From NCBI RefSeq assembly GCF_002079305.1, contig NZ_CP015039.1:3395501-3459500 (forward strand): DNA of 64,000 bases, given 5' to 3'. Position 1 is the stretch's first letter, and each line of letters begins with the position of its first letter. The DNA comes from Rhodovulum sp. P5 (GTDB lineage Bacteria > Pseudomonadota > Alphaproteobacteria > Rhodobacterales > Rhodobacteraceae). Below, piece by piece: positions 36,013-45,255 of the stretch. The notes under the pieces are model-generated. The model did not search any database, was not told the origin of the DNA, and saw only the letters and a program-made list of their open reading frames with translations. The position numbers and the translations under genes were made by a program.

Positions 36013-36510
36013 ATGGAGCGATTTATCCCCGGCCCCGAGACCGAGCGCGCCTATCGCGACGCCCTTGGCTGTTTTGCGACCGGTGTGACCGTCGTGACCG
36101 TTCGGGCCGCGCATGGACCGCTGGGGATCACGGTGAACAGTTTCTCGTCGGTCTCGCTCGACCCGCCGCTGGTGTTGTGGTCGCCGGCACGCGGATCTAC
36201 CCGGTTCGAGGCCATGACCGCGGCAGAGCATTTCGCCATTCACGTGCTCGGCGCGGGAGAGGAGGACCTCGCCATGCGTTTTGCCCGGTCAGGACATGAT
36301 TTCGATGGTGTGACGATGGAGCAGCCCTTGGACACAGCCCCGTTGCTGGACGAGGGGTGGATCGCGCGCTTCCTGTGCCGGCGCGTTGCGGTGCATGACG
36401 CGGGCGATCATGCCATTGTTGTCGGCCGGGTCGAGAGTGTCGCCCGACGCGAGGGGCCGCCGCTTGTCTTTGCCGGGGGGGCATATGGCGATTTCAGCCC
36501 AAAGGGCTGA
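36013..36510 (+). CDS. Flavin reductase-like FMN-binding protein
   Basis: The protein has 165 residues. The split-barrel flavin reductase pattern is clear: YRDALGCFATGVTVVTVRA, GPLGITVNSFSSVSLDPPLV, and HAIVVGRVESVARREGPPLVF followed by GGAYGDF. Such proteins use NAD(P)H to supply reduced FMN to a partner monooxygenase (HpaC or RutF type). No oxygenase gene is nearby, so the partner is unknown. It stands alone between the IS region and the minus-strand phnM-like gene. Confidence 0.9.
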   Translation: MERFIPGPETERAYRDALGCFATGVTVVTVRAAHGPLGITVNSFSSVSLDPPLVLWSPARGSTRFEAMTAAEHFAIHVLGAGEEDLAMRFARSGHDFDGVTMEQPLDTAPLLDEGWIARFLCRRVAVHDAGDHAIVVGRVESVARREGPPLVFAGGAYGDFSPKG

Positions 36511-36548
36511 GCGGCCGGTCGTTCCGTTCCGCTTGTTCGCGACAAAGG

Positions 36549-36576
36549 AAAAGGGACGATCCATACGGATCGTCCC
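36549..36576 (-). terminator. Intrinsic terminator (minus strand) downstream of phnM-like gene
   Basis: GGGACGATCC (36553-36562) and GGATCGTCCC (36567-36576) form a perfect 10-bp stem with a 4-nt loop. On the minus strand it is followed by TTTTCCTTT (the complement of 36544-36552). It would end transcription coming from the phnM-like gene at 36734-37921. On the plus strand it lies 42 bp after the flavin reductase stop but lacks a T-run. Confidence 0.75.
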
Positions 36577-36733
36577 GTCACCCTTCTGAACGACTGCCTG
36601 AAATGTTCGATCGCCTCGCGGCGTAAACTTGGGGGTCGGACATCGACCGGCCTTCGGGATCATCTATCGACGAAGAGTATGACGCAGGCGTAAAACATGC
36701 GTCAAGATCGGATCAAAAACGGCTGCGCGGGCC

Positions 36734-37921
36734 CTATTCGGCCGCTACGGCCATGTCGAGCGCATTGATGCGATGGGCGAACCGGTGCGCGGCCTCTCCG
36801 GCGAGATAGGTGAGTCGCCCGCCCGAGATCGTCATTTCCACCGCGCGGGTTTCCTCGTTCACCACGCACAGATCGGCCCGCCGCCCGAAATCGAGCCGCC
36901 CGCGATCGGGCAGGCGCAGGATTTCCGCCGGTTTTTCCGATACCATGGCCCAGGCTTGGGGGAGCGTCTTCAGCCCACGGTCGACCAGGTGCCAGACCGC
37001 GTGCAAGAGTGCGGGATAGTAGTAGTCGGAGACGAGCGCATCGCACAGGCCCTGCGAGATGAGGTCCGCCGCCGAGACGTTGCCCGATTGCGACCCGCCG
37101 CGAACGACGTTCGGCGCGCCCAGAATGACCGGATCGTTCATTGCTTTCGCTGCTGCGGCAGCGCGGCGCGAGGTCGGGAATTCCGCGATCCGTGCGCCGA
37201 TCATCGAAAAGCGTTCGCGCGTCTCGCCGTCGGGATCGTCATGCGAACCGTACAGGACACCGATTTCGTCGAACATCTCGGCCAGATAGCACAAATGGCG
37301 CGGCACTTCCGGGGTCCGCTTGCGGGTGGCCTCGATCGCGGCGAGGTGTTCTTCGACGGTGCGGCCGGCAGACTGGGCCCAGTGGGTCAGCCGGGCAGGT
37401 TCGGTCCGGGCAAGTTCCACGGCTTCGTCAAGATGGTTGTTGAAGACCACATAGTCGATACGGTGGCGACGCACGGCTTCCAGCATGCGGGCGGCGGTAT
37501 CGACCAGATGGGTTTCGCAGCGGATCTGAATACGCAGGTCCGTCAGCATCTGGGCGCGGTAGGCGTCGAGCGTGGCCATCAGGGCCTCGGCCCGGTCAGG
37601 GCCACGATGACCGCCCTCCCAAGACCAGCCTTGCGCCAACCATGCCGTTGTCACGCCATTTGCTGCGGCTTCCCTGTCGGTTGCGGCAAGGCCCAGCCCA
37701 ATGGAAAAATCCGCCGCCGGGCGCGGCACGATATGCCGTTCGAAGGCATCGCCATGCAGGTCGATGATGCCGGGCAGAATCAAATAGCCTGACAGGTCCA
37801 CCTCGGGCAGGGGGCCCTTGGTGATGCGTCCGTCGGTGATCGCAAGCGATCGTTTCTGCAGTTCACCGTCGCGCAAGATTCTTGCGCCGGTAAACCGCAA
37901 GGGCTGAAGAAACTGGGGCAT
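36734..37921 (-). CDS. PhnM-like amidohydrolase (alpha-D-ribose 1-methylphosphonate 5-triphosphate diphosphatase type)
   Basis: The start is ATG 37921 (MPQFLQPLRFTGARIL); longer frames re-read intergenic DNA. The protein has 395 residues and belongs to the amidohydrolase superfamily. LPGIIDLHGDAFERHIVPRP is the metal-binding opening, HGDAFERH here instead of the HTDNLERH of canonical PhnM. CETHLVD, LYGSHDDPDG, GAPNVVRGGSQSGNVSA and DALVSDYYYPALL follow. PhnM removes pyrophosphate from the ribose phosphonate intermediate of the C-P lyase pathway. No C-P lyase core genes are in view. The divergence from the second PhnM at 40001 suggests a different substrate. Confidence 0.85.
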   Translation of the reverse strand: MPQFLQPLRFTGARILRDGELQKRSLAITDGRITKGPLPEVDLSGYLILPGIIDLHGDAFERHIVPRPAADFSIGLGLAATDREAAANGVTTAWLAQGWSWEGGHRGPDRAEALMATLDAYRAQMLTDLRIQIRCETHLVDTAARMLEAVRRHRIDYVVFNNHLDEAVELARTEPARLTHWAQSAGRTVEEHLAAIEATRKRTPEVPRHLCYLAEMFDEIGVLYGSHDDPDGETRERFSMIGARIAEFPTSRRAAAAAKAMNDPVILGAPNVVRGGSQSGNVSAADLISQGLCDALVSDYYYPALLHAVWHLVDRGLKTLPQAWAMVSEKPAEILRLPDRGRLDFGRRADLCVVNEETRAVEMTISGGRLTYLAGEAAHRFAHRINALDMAVAAE

Positions 37922-39234
37922 TGGACTGCTCTGGCCGTTCTTGGGTGCAATGTGGATAAGGCCATTCTGTATCGCGCATATGACACTGAGTCCGGATTGA
38001 GAAAATTGTATGCATTTCGATGAATTCCCGGGCGTAACGTACCTGATTGCAGGGCGGCTTGGCGGAGTGTGCGGTCTTGACCATTTGCAGCTCGTTCTTG
38101 GCCGCACAGGCACAGGGGGCGGGCAGGCGCGGTCTGTGGGCGGGCCTGTGTCTGTGATCGGTCGCAATGCTATACGGAACGGCGTGCAGGCTGTGTCGCC
38201 AAGCGTGCGGCGTGCCAGAACCGCGTGACGGGGGCGGTACCTGGGGGGCGGTTGGACGACCGAAGCGTGAGCCGCGCGGCATCTTGACGGGACCGACGCA
38301 AGCGCATTCCAAATGGTGACTGACTTGGTCGGGGAAATTGTCAGAACGGACCCACATTACCTGAAGAACGTGGTCACGTCGGCCCGGGGTGAGATGTCAG
38401 ATATTACGGAAAATATAATGGTATCAAGTGGTTATGCTTGCGCGTCGCGGCTCTTGCTTGACAGGGCGCGATGTCTGCCGACAGCCTGCCGGCGCCTCGA
38501 ACCTCCGGAACCTGCCTGAAAGGCGACGACATCGCGACCGTACAAGCGTCGACGTGACACTTTGCTCGCACCGCTGTTGGCAGCGGCCCATTTTGTTCGT
38601 CAGGCGGTCTTCTGGCCCATGCACTCAGACCGGAATTTTCACCGTAGGCTTGCAAGGCGATAGTCGTCCAACACCCTCCCAGTAAAACGGCTTGCGTGCA
38701 TTTTGGGCGGGCATGTGTACGACCTGACCTGCGCCTGTGGATCGGTGCATCGGCCGCAAACGGGACGCGCGTTCTGGTTGTCCGGCGTTCTTTCTCAGCG
38801 GCCGCCGGGGATGCACCAGAGTCTCGCCAAGAAGGCTTGGAAACCCCCTGGTGAGCCTGTGGATAAGTCTGGGTATGGAGTCCCGTTCGGACAGACATAC
38901 ACCACCGACTACCGGCGCGAGAACGGTCGCTGGTCAATTTAGCGAGATTTGCCGAAATCAACCTAATGGGTTACTGAATAATGAACACACCTCAGGATTG
39001 CAAGGCCGTGTGGCGGTTCGTCACGGCACTTTTTCGAAGGGGTTTGCAGACGGCCCTTATGGCTATGCCTTCTTTTCAGCCGCGGGTCGCACCGCGCAAC
39101 GCGTGAGGGAAACGAAAAGCCCGAAAAGCGTGTCGAGCGTTCAGAACGCTAGCGTTGGCGGCGACAGGGCGGACTCCGGTGCCTGTGGATGAGTCGGCCT
39201 TGGGTCCGCACAATCGCCAACCAAATGCTCGGCA
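37922..39234. other. 1.3-kb stretch without a convincing gene
   Basis: Only short frames of 60-185 codons are present; none shows a domain or a good ribosome-binding site, and several overlap on both strands. A perfect DnaA-box-like TGTGGATAA occurs at 38858-38866. Related CCTGTGGAT motifs lie near 38735 and 39183. The area around 38380-38420 is AT-rich. It may hold the promoter of the phnM-like gene at its left end and decayed DNA elsewhere. Confidence 0.5.
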
Positions 39235-39924
39235 TCACCCCGAAAGCGAATACCGATGCAGGTTGTGGAAACGCCCGTCATCGGCCTCGCCAAACAGGCA
39301 CAGGCTGGCAATCCGGAACGGGCGGTTCAGTTGCGAGGCAAGAAGCGGCTCCAGCACGTCGCGCGTGGCCTCGGCCTCCTCGTCCTTCAGCGGTCCCGTA
39401 AGGGTAAGGTGGAACCGGAACTCTTCCATCACATACGGATAGCCCCATTTCTGCAGAAGCTGCCTTTGCCTTGCACTCAGCCTGTCGGGGTTGCGCCGCG
39501 CGATCTCCTCATCCGTGGGGGCGGCGCGGAACCCGTCCAGCGCCTCGACAACGCTGCCGGCCAGGGCACCAAGCGCCCCTGTGTCGCCCCGCGGGGTCAG
39601 CGCAAGGAAGCCACCGATGCGTGACAACTGCAGCCCGTCCAGCAACACCGGTTTCAACTGCGCACATAACGCAGCGGCGGATCGGTGCAGAAGACCGATA
39701 TCGCTGCCTTCGATCAGGCGGAAGGGCGGCTTGACTGTGCCGTGAAAGCCGTACTTCCGGGGTTTTTCGGTCAACTCGCCAATCGGGCGGGGCAGATTTT
39801 CAAGGCGAAGATGGGCGCGCGGCGACCCTGCCTTCGGATCCCAGCCCAGCCATGCTGCGCCGAAATCGGCCAGCGGTCCGGCCTCGGGCGCATAATAGAT
39901 CGCGTAACGCTTGTACCCTTCCAT
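39235..39924 (-). CDS. DUF1045 2H-phosphoesterase-like protein of phosphonate metabolism
   Basis: ATG 39924 (MEGYKRYAIYYAPEAG) gives 229 residues; the frame extends further upstream only as antisense of the divergent gene. The two HxT motifs of 2H phosphoesterases are present: YGFHGTVKPPFRL and FRFHLTLTGPL. DUF1045 genes are regular members of phn operons and are thought to open cyclic ribose phosphates formed by C-P lyase. It diverges from the canonical phnM at 40001 with 76 bp between starts, which fits a shared promoter region. Confidence 0.87.
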   Translation of the reverse strand: MEGYKRYAIYYAPEAGPLADFGAAWLGWDPKAGSPRAHLRLENLPRPIGELTEKPRKYGFHGTVKPPFRLIEGSDIGLLHRSAAALCAQLKPVLLDGLQLSRIGGFLALTPRGDTGALGALAGSVVEALDGFRAAPTDEEIARRNPDRLSARQRQLLQKWGYPYVMEEFRFHLTLTGPLKDEEAEATRDVLEPLLASQLNRPFRIASLCLFGEADDGRFHNLHRYSLSG

Positions 39925-40000
39925 CGGCCGGTCCAAACCCCCTTCATGTACCACGGGCACAGTCCTGCCCCAAACCGTGCCCGTCATCAAGGAGCGTCGC

Positions 40001-41140
40001 ATGCCTGACCTTGTGCTTTCCAATGCCCTGCTGGTCCTGCCGCATGAAACCGTGACCGGGTCCGTGCGGGTCTGCGATGGCCGGATCGCGGATATCGCGC
40101 AAGGGGGCGGCGTTCTGCCCGGGGCCGTCGATTGCGGCGGCGACATGGTGATGCCGGGGCTGATCGAGTTGCACACGGATAATCTTGAACGCCACATCCA
40201 GCCGCGGCCAAAGGTGGACTGGCCCCATGCCAGTGCCATTATCGACCACGATGCCGAACTTGCCGGGGTTGGAATCACCACCGTCTTCGATGCCATGCGG
40301 GTGGGCTCTGTCCCCTCGGGCAAGGCACGCTACACCGCCTATGCGCGCAGGCTGGCGAGCGAGTTGCTGGACCTGCGCGCCAAGGGGGCGCTGAGGATCA
40401 GCCATTTCCTGCACCTGCGGGCCGAGGTCTGTTCCGAAACGCTGATCGCGGAAATGGCAGAGTTCGGCCCCGAGGACCGGGTCGGTATCGTCAGCCTGAT
40501 GGATCACACGCCGGGGCAGCGCCAGTTCCGCGACACGTCGAAGCTGAAGGCCTATGTGATGGGCAAGAACAACTTCTCCGAGGCGGATTTCGAGGACCAT
40601 GTCGCGAATCTGCACAGCCTGCGCAGCCGGCATGGTGATGACCATGAACGCGCCGCTGTGGCCGAGGCCCGCCGTTTTGGCGCGATCCTTGCCAGTCATG
40701 ACGACACCACGGCCGATCATGTGACGGTGTCGGCGGCCCACGGGATCCGCCTGGCGGAGTTTCCGACGACGGTTGAGGCCGCCGAGGCCTGCCACGCCCA
40801 CGGGATCTCTGTAATGATGGGGGCGCCGAACCTGATCCGGGGCGGATCGCATTCCGGTAATGTTGCGGCACGCGATCTGGCAGAGCGCGACCTGCTGGAC
40901 ATCGTGTCGTCGGACTATGTGCCCGGTGCGTTGTTGATGGCCGGGGTCATGCTGGGCGATCTGTGGAGCGACATGGCGCGCGGCGTTGCCACGGTCACGC
41001 GGGCGCCCGCCGATGCCGTGACCCTGTCCGACCGGGGCCGGATCGAGATCGGCGCCCGGGCCGACCTGATCCGGGTGGCGCGGATCGACGGGGCGCCCCT
41101 TGTCCGCGGGACGTGGGTTCAGGGGCACCGGGCGGCCTGA
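40001..41140 (+). CDS. phnM: PhnM, alpha-D-ribose 1-methylphosphonate 5-triphosphate diphosphatase
   Basis: The start is ATG 40001 with AAGGAG at 39989-39994; the protein has 379 residues. Canonical PhnM motifs are MPGLIELHTDNLERHIQPRP (metal ligands), ISHFLHLRAEVCSE, LMDHTPGQRQFRD, ILASHDDTTADHV, GAPNLIRGGSHSGNVAARDL and DIVSSDYVPGALL. It releases pyrophosphate from the triphosphorylated ribose-phosphonate made by PhnI and its partners, before C-P lyase (PhnJ) acts. The rest of the phn pathway is outside the window. Confidence 0.93.
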   Translation: MPDLVLSNALLVLPHETVTGSVRVCDGRIADIAQGGGVLPGAVDCGGDMVMPGLIELHTDNLERHIQPRPKVDWPHASAIIDHDAELAGVGITTVFDAMRVGSVPSGKARYTAYARRLASELLDLRAKGALRISHFLHLRAEVCSETLIAEMAEFGPEDRVGIVSLMDHTPGQRQFRDTSKLKAYVMGKNNFSEADFEDHVANLHSLRSRHGDDHERAAVAEARRFGAILASHDDTTADHVTVSAAHGIRLAEFPTTVEAAEACHAHGISVMMGAPNLIRGGSHSGNVAARDLAERDLLDIVSSDYVPGALLMAGVMLGDLWSDMARGVATVTRAPADAVTLSDRGRIEIGARADLIRVARIDGAPLVRGTWVQGHRAA

Positions 41141-41244
41141 GCCCCGCGTTTCCCCGGCTATATGTACGCCATCTGGGTTTTGACCTTCCCAAGCGCTTCG
41201 CCTATTTCATGGCGGTCAGGAACGTCTATGCGGGAGCATTGTTC

Positions 41245-41589
41245 ATGCAACAGGATGGACGCCGGAAGAACGGGGGCGCTGTCGAGGCGACCTTGAAGGC
41301 GCAGGCCGAGGGACTGGGCATGATGGCCTGGGTCGGGGCCGCAATGATGGACCACGTAAGGCGCACGAGCAGCGAACTGGCCGGTTTCGCCCGCGATCAG
41401 GCGCGGCAGGACCTCGACACCCTGTCCGGGATGCTGACCTGCGGGTCGCCGGAACGGGCGGCCAAGATGCAAGGCGCCTATATCGAAGCGAAAATGTCCG
41501 CGCTGGTCGAGGAGGCTGAGCGCCTGGGCCGGATGCATGCCGATATGTGCGAAACGACGCACAAACGCCTGACCGACTGGCAGGAGTGA
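41245..41589 (+). CDS. Small phasin-like helical protein
   Basis: ATG 41245 (MQQDGRRKNGG) is chosen with GGGAG 9 bp upstream; in-frame ATG 41209 would add 12 residues. The protein has 114 residues, almost all amphipathic helix: GMMAWVGAAMMDHVRRTSSELAGFARDQ and KMSALVEEAERLGRMHADMC. This resembles phasin-family granule-associated proteins but lacks a decisive signature. Such proteins coat polyhydroxyalkanoate granules or act as small helical chaperones. It is convergent with the acyltransferase gene. Confidence 0.6.
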   Translation: MQQDGRRKNGGAVEATLKAQAEGLGMMAWVGAAMMDHVRRTSSELAGFARDQARQDLDTLSGMLTCGSPERAAKMQGAYIEAKMSALVEEAERLGRMHADMCETTHKRLTDWQE

Positions 41590-41631
41590 GCAGGGCGACC
41601 GGCCTGCAGGCTGGGCCGCCCTTGCGCTGAG

Positions 41632-42507
41632 TTACCCAACAACCATCGATTTGGCCCATTTCGGGCGGCGGGTGTTCTGCAAAAGGCTGACCCGCGGTGC
41701 ATAGCGCCCGCCGAGCGCCAAGGTGGCCTTGCGCAGTAGTTCTATCCCGTCCTCGGACCGGACCGGCAGGGCACTGGGTGCGATCGGTTCGCCAATGGTC
41801 ATCCGATAGGGCTGACGGTCCTTGTTCAGGGTCTCGTGGAACAGGGTGATGTCCCGCAGCGTCGGGTGGATCAGGTCGAACAGGTAGAACAGCACCGAGT
41901 TGCGTGAGCGGATGTTGATCGGGATCACCGGCAGGTCGAACTTGCGGGCGATCATCGCGGCCGAGGCCATCCAGGGGCGTTCATGCAAGCTCAGCCCCCG
42001 GCGCTTGGCCAGGCGGCCCGACGGGAAGATCACGCCGATCCGGCCCTTCTCGATCGCTTCGCGGGTATAGGTCATTGTCTCCCGCGTCTTGGAGCGGCTG
42101 CGCTTTTCCTCACGCCATTCCACGGGGGCGATGATCTCGCTCATTTGCGGCAGGACACGCAGGATATCGCTGTTGGCGTAGAAGAAGAGATCGGGCCGGA
42201 TATCGCGCAGCAGGCTCCACATCATGATGCCGTCGGCGATGCCGGTGGGGTGGTTCGCCACGATAAGCGCCGGTCCCGACCGCGGAATGTTCTCCAACCC
42301 CGTGGCCTTGACGTCCAGCGCCAGAAGGCGGGCCATTTCGTCCATGATCACCGGGGCTGGGTGGTTTTGCAGCACTTCACCAAGGGCAATCGTCCGCGGA
42401 TAGCCCAGAAGGCCGGTCAGCACCTTCCGTGAAGGCGCGCTCCACGGGTGTCTGGCGAACAGCCAAGGCGCCCGTTCTTCGATAAGGGGATCGATTCGTT
42501 CCTGCAT
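41632..42507 (-). CDS. PlsC-like 1-acyl-glycerol-3-phosphate acyltransferase family protein
   Basis: The start is ambiguous: ATG 42507 (MQERIDPLIEERAPW) is used; GTG 42522 and 42519 lie just upstream. The protein has 291 residues. The acyltransferase block is PALIVANHPTGIADGIMM, an NHPTG variant of the NHxxxxD motif with D conserved. Then comes GVIFPSGRLAKRRG, close to the usual FPEGxRS block, and FDLPVIPINIRSRNS. It probably transfers an acyl chain to a lipid at the inner membrane; the GR in place of ExTRS hints at a divergent substrate. Confidence 0.82.
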   Translation of the reverse strand: MQERIDPLIEERAPWLFARHPWSAPSRKVLTGLLGYPRTIALGEVLQNHPAPVIMDEMARLLALDVKATGLENIPRSGPALIVANHPTGIADGIMMWSLLRDIRPDLFFYANSDILRVLPQMSEIIAPVEWREEKRSRSKTRETMTYTREAIEKGRIGVIFPSGRLAKRRGLSLHERPWMASAAMIARKFDLPVIPINIRSRNSVLFYLFDLIHPTLRDITLFHETLNKDRQPYRMTIGEPIAPSALPVRSEDGIELLRKATLALGGRYAPRVSLLQNTRRPKWAKSMVVG

Positions 42508-42590
42508 GCGCCTTGTCACCACAGTGTCGTAAAACTCATATGACAGGAGACCATATTCGCGTCTGACGGGTCAAAGGAAAAGCCCATATC

Positions 42591-45158
42591 TCATGCCCCC
42601 TGCGGCCCTGTGGCAAGCAGCCGGCCCACCATTTCACCCATGTCGCGGCTGAGCCCGTCCTGCCCGGCGATGCGCTGCAGGGCCGCCCGGATCCTGCCCT
42701 GACGGGCGCTGTCATAGCGGGACCAGGTTTCGAAAGCGGTGGACATCCGCGCGGCGGTTTGCGGGTTCACCCCGTCCAGCCGGATCAACCAGTCTGCCAC
42801 CAGGTCGTAGCCCGCGCCCGATGGGTCATGGAAGCCCGCCGCGTTCATCGTCAGCCCGCCGATCACCGCCCGGAAACGGTTGGGGTTCTTCCAGTTGAAG
42901 TCGGGATGGTCGGTCAGCGCCCGTGTCGTGGCAACCGCCCGATCCGGCGCGGCCAGAGAGGTCTGCAGGGCGAACCACTTGTCCATCACCAGCCGGTCAT
43001 GGACCCAGCGGCGGGCGAAGCGGTCCAACTCCTCTTCCCCGCTGCCGATTTCCAGAAGAATCGAAAGGGCGCCCAATTCGTCGGTCATGTTGTTGGCGTT
43101 TGCGAAATGGCTGCGGGCGCTGTTGCCCCCGTCCAGCCGCGCCATGTGGCCAAGGGCCGCCAACCTAAGCGACCGGCGCCCGGCATCGGCGGCACCAGGG
43201 CTGTAGGGGCCGGGGCAGGTCATCTGGTCGTAAAGCGCTGACCAGATCGGGCCCAGATGCGCCGCGACGGCGGTCTTCAGCGTCTCGCGCGCAGCGTGGA
43301 TCGCCAGCGGGTCGGGGGTGATACCGGCCGAATGCAGCGTTTCGGCCATGTCGTCCTCGCTGGGCAGGCGCAGTGCGAGCGCCCGGAAAGCGGGGTCGAG
43401 CGTCTCGTCGCGGGCCATGGCGGCAAGCGCGTCCAGATAGGCCGGGGCGGGCGCGGCGTTCGCGGTGATCATGGCGACCAGCACGTCCTTGGCCAGCGCG
43501 CGGCCCGCCTCCCACTTGTTGAAGGGGTCGGTGTCATGGGCCAGCAGGAAAGCGCGTTCCTCGGCACTTGTTTCCCGCTCAAGGATCACGGGGGCGGAAA
43601 ACCCGCGCAGGAGCGACGGGACAGGTTTCGCGCCCAGACCTTCAAAGGTGAACTCCTGCGCGGCCTCGGCGACTTCCAGAACGGTGGTCGGCACCACCTC
43701 GTCGCCATTCGGGCCGATCAACCCGACCGCCAGAGGGATTACCTGAGGCGCCTTGTCGGCCTGTCCCGGCGTGGGTGGCGTGGCCTGTTCGACATTCAGG
43801 GTATAGGTCCCATCGCTGAACGCATCGGTTACCCTGACCCGCGGTGTGCCCGCCTGAGAATACCACCGCTTGAACTGGCTCAGATCGCGGCCTGTGGCGT
43901 CCTCGAAAACCTTCAGCCAGTCCTCGATCGTCGCGGCTTGCCCGTCATGGCGGTCGAAATAGAGCGACAGCGCCTTGTCATAGCCCTCGGGCCCGACCAA
44001 CCGGCGCAGCATGCCGATCACCTCGGCCCCCTTCTCGTAAACCGTCGCGGTGTAGAAGTTGTTGATCTCGGTAAAGCTCTCGGGTCGCACGGGATGGGCC
44101 AGCGGGCCGTTGTCTTCCCGGAACTGGCGGGCGCGGAGCGTGATGACATCCTCGATCCGCTTCACCGCGTGGGACCGTGCATCGCCCGCGAATTGCTGGT
44201 CGCGGAACACGGTCAGCCCCTCTTTCAGGCACAGTTGAAACCAGTCCCGGCAGGTGATGCGGTTGCCCGTCCAGTTGTGGAAATATTCATGCGCGATGAT
44301 GCGTTCGATATTCTCATAATCGCGGTCGGTGGCGGTTTCGGGGCTGGCCAGAACATAGCGGGAGTTGAAGATGTTCAGCCCCTTGTTCTCCATCGCGCCC
44401 ATGTTGAAATCGTCCACGGCCACGATGTTGAACACGTCAAGGTCATAGGCCCGGCCGTACACCTCTTCGTCCCAGCGCATCGAACGGACCAGCGAATCCA
44501 GCGCATAGTCCGCCTTGCCCTGGTCGGCGGGCCGGACCCAGATGTTCAGGTCGACCTTGCGGCCCTCGGACGTTGTGAAGGTGTCGGAAGTCGCCAACAG
44601 CTCGCCCGCCACCAGCGCGAAGAGATAGCTGGGTTTCGGCCACGGGTCATGCCATTCGGCCCAGCCTTCGCCCGCGCCCACGGGGTTGCCGTTCGACAGT
44701 AGAACGGGCAGATCGCTTTCCACGCGGACATGGAACGGGGCCATCACGTCGGGGCGGTCGGGGTAGTAGGTGATCTTGCGGAAGCCCTCGGCCTCGCACT
44801 GGGTGCAGTACATGCCGTTGGACATGTAAAGGCCTTCCAACGCCGTGTTGGCCTCTGGCGCGATCTCGACTTCGGATTCCCATGTGAAGGGCGCGTCGGG
44901 CACGGCGCAGGTCAGCCCCTCTGCGGTCAGGTCGGGGGAAACCGGCGCGCCGTCGATGGACGCGGCAATCAGCTTTAGCCCCTCTCCATGCAGGAAGAAC
45001 CGGGTATCGGACGCCGCGGGATTGGGCCGGAACGCGATCTTCGACAGCACGCGCGTTGCGGTGGGGTGCAGGCGAAAGGTCAACTCCACCCTGTCCACCA
45101 GATAGGCCGGCGGCGTGTAATCCTTCAGATAGACCGGTTGCGGCGCGGCATCTTTCAT
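42591..45158 (-). CDS. pepN: Aminopeptidase N
   Basis: This 855-residue M1-family metallopeptidase has full gammaproteobacterial-type length. The substrate-binding motif GAMENKGLNIFN precedes the zinc site: H290, E291, H294 in IIAHEYFHNWTGNRIT, with the third ligand in CLKEGLTVFRDQQF. A large helical C-terminal domain follows. It trims N-terminal residues from peptides in the cytoplasm. It stands alone with AGGAGA before the ATG and diverges from the photolyase gene. Confidence 0.96.
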   Translation of the reverse strand: MKDAAPQPVYLKDYTPPAYLVDRVELTFRLHPTATRVLSKIAFRPNPAASDTRFFLHGEGLKLIAASIDGAPVSPDLTAEGLTCAVPDAPFTWESEVEIAPEANTALEGLYMSNGMYCTQCEAEGFRKITYYPDRPDVMAPFHVRVESDLPVLLSNGNPVGAGEGWAEWHDPWPKPSYLFALVAGELLATSDTFTTSEGRKVDLNIWVRPADQGKADYALDSLVRSMRWDEEVYGRAYDLDVFNIVAVDDFNMGAMENKGLNIFNSRYVLASPETATDRDYENIERIIAHEYFHNWTGNRITCRDWFQLCLKEGLTVFRDQQFAGDARSHAVKRIEDVITLRARQFREDNGPLAHPVRPESFTEINNFYTATVYEKGAEVIGMLRRLVGPEGYDKALSLYFDRHDGQAATIEDWLKVFEDATGRDLSQFKRWYSQAGTPRVRVTDAFSDGTYTLNVEQATPPTPGQADKAPQVIPLAVGLIGPNGDEVVPTTVLEVAEAAQEFTFEGLGAKPVPSLLRGFSAPVILERETSAEERAFLLAHDTDPFNKWEAGRALAKDVLVAMITANAAPAPAYLDALAAMARDETLDPAFRALALRLPSEDDMAETLHSAGITPDPLAIHAARETLKTAVAAHLGPIWSALYDQMTCPGPYSPGAADAGRRSLRLAALGHMARLDGGNSARSHFANANNMTDELGALSILLEIGSGEEELDRFARRWVHDRLVMDKWFALQTSLAAPDRAVATTRALTDHPDFNWKNPNRFRAVIGGLTMNAAGFHDPSGAGYDLVADWLIRLDGVNPQTAARMSTAFETWSRYDSARQGRIRAALQRIAGQDGLSRDMGEMVGRLLATGPQGA

Positions 45159-45255
45159 CGGGCTCTCCTCAAATATTTCCCAAGACCTATCTTTTCGCGC
45201 GTCAAGCGCAAGATGCCTGCATTGCGCGCAGCGATGTTCGATTTATGTTCCGATC

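Noticed and set aside
38703..38942. 79-codon plus-strand frame in the phn-side gap
   Set aside because: No recognisable domain, and it overlaps other random frames around a DnaA-box-like motif.
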